From Alphaproteobacteria bacterium (GTDB lineage: Bacteria; Pseudomonadota; Alphaproteobacteria; Rickettsiales; UBA8987), in contig JAHFPR010000021.1 of the NCBI GenBank assembly GCA_023269645.1, forward strand, positions 10,233 through 16,014: 5,782 bases of DNA, written 5' to 3'. The translations under genes and the position numbers were made by a program. This document shows positions 5,714-5,782 of this stretch, piece by piece. The notes under the pieces were generated by a model, which searched no databases, was not told where the DNA came from, and worked only from the letters and a program-made list of their open reading frames with translations. Numbering within the stretch: the first letter of the stretch is position 1; the number at the start of each line of letters is the position of its first letter.

Positions 5714-5782
5714 ATGCCGAAAGCAATAACAATACTCGCAGTGGATGACGAGGAAACCAACCGCGAACTGCTTGCGGAATAT
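5714..5782 (+). CDS. Response regulator receiver domain, N-terminal fragment (runs off window)
   Basis: The last 69 nt encode 23 residues, MPKAITILAVDDEETNRELL followed by AEY. The first beta strand, the acidic pair in VDDE that binds Mg2+ in receiver domains, and the following NRELL helix are typical of CheY-like response regulators. The phospho-acceptor Asp and any output domain lie beyond the window, so DNA-binding or enzymatic output is unknown. ATG 5714 is preferred because ggaagag (5701-5707) lies 6 nt upstream. An in-frame ATG at 5699 is an alternative, and the frame stays open back to ATG 5564, which has no Shine-Dalgarno and would add a Cys-rich extension unlike a receiver domain. 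It probably pairs with the kinase ending at 5492. Confidence 0.85.
   Translation, partial: MPKAITILAVDDEETNRELLAEY

Overview
The window looks like chromosomal DNA of an alphaproteobacterium. The main evidence is the tight recN-ligA pair, an arrangement familiar from that class, together with GC-rich coding sequence and the character of the proteins. I cannot place it below class level. All supported genes are on the + strand.

Layout: (1) 1-51 is a short leader with four copies of a 7-bp tandem repeat. (2) 52-1713 encodes a full-length RecN, the SMC-like double-strand-break repair ATPase. It contains one sharply AT-rich stretch (about 251-350, 30% GC against 67% in the 100 bp before it). (3) After a 5-nt gap, 1719-3920 encodes the NAD+-dependent DNA ligase LigA (733 aa). 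LigA is interrupted in frame by two copies of a 67-bp palindromic repeat (2250-2316 and 3468-3534), each read as a peptide beginning CHPERSEGS. (4) After 90 nt, 4011-5492 encodes a membrane sensor histidine kinase with two transmembrane helices, a CHASE8-like extracytoplasmic region, HAMP, HisKA and HATPase_c. (5) 5493-5713 is a non-coding leader with a near-consensus sigma-70-type promoter, a strong Shine-Dalgarno inside a possible hairpin, and tiny ORFs. (6) From 5714 the start of a response-regulator receiver domain runs off the window end.

Functionally, recN and ligA form a DNA-repair/replication pair that is probably co-transcribed and translationally coupled. The kinase and the downstream receiver protein probably form a two-component pair, but the receiver gene has its own promoter and a leader of about 167 nt, so the two may be expressed separately.

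The most notable feature is the double, same-phase insertion of a palindromic repeat into the essential ligase gene. It resembles in principle the Rickettsia palindromic elements that insert into proteins. The AT-rich patch in recN and the structured leader before the response regulator come next. I found no RNA genes, CRISPR arrays, transposase genes or convincing intrinsic terminators.
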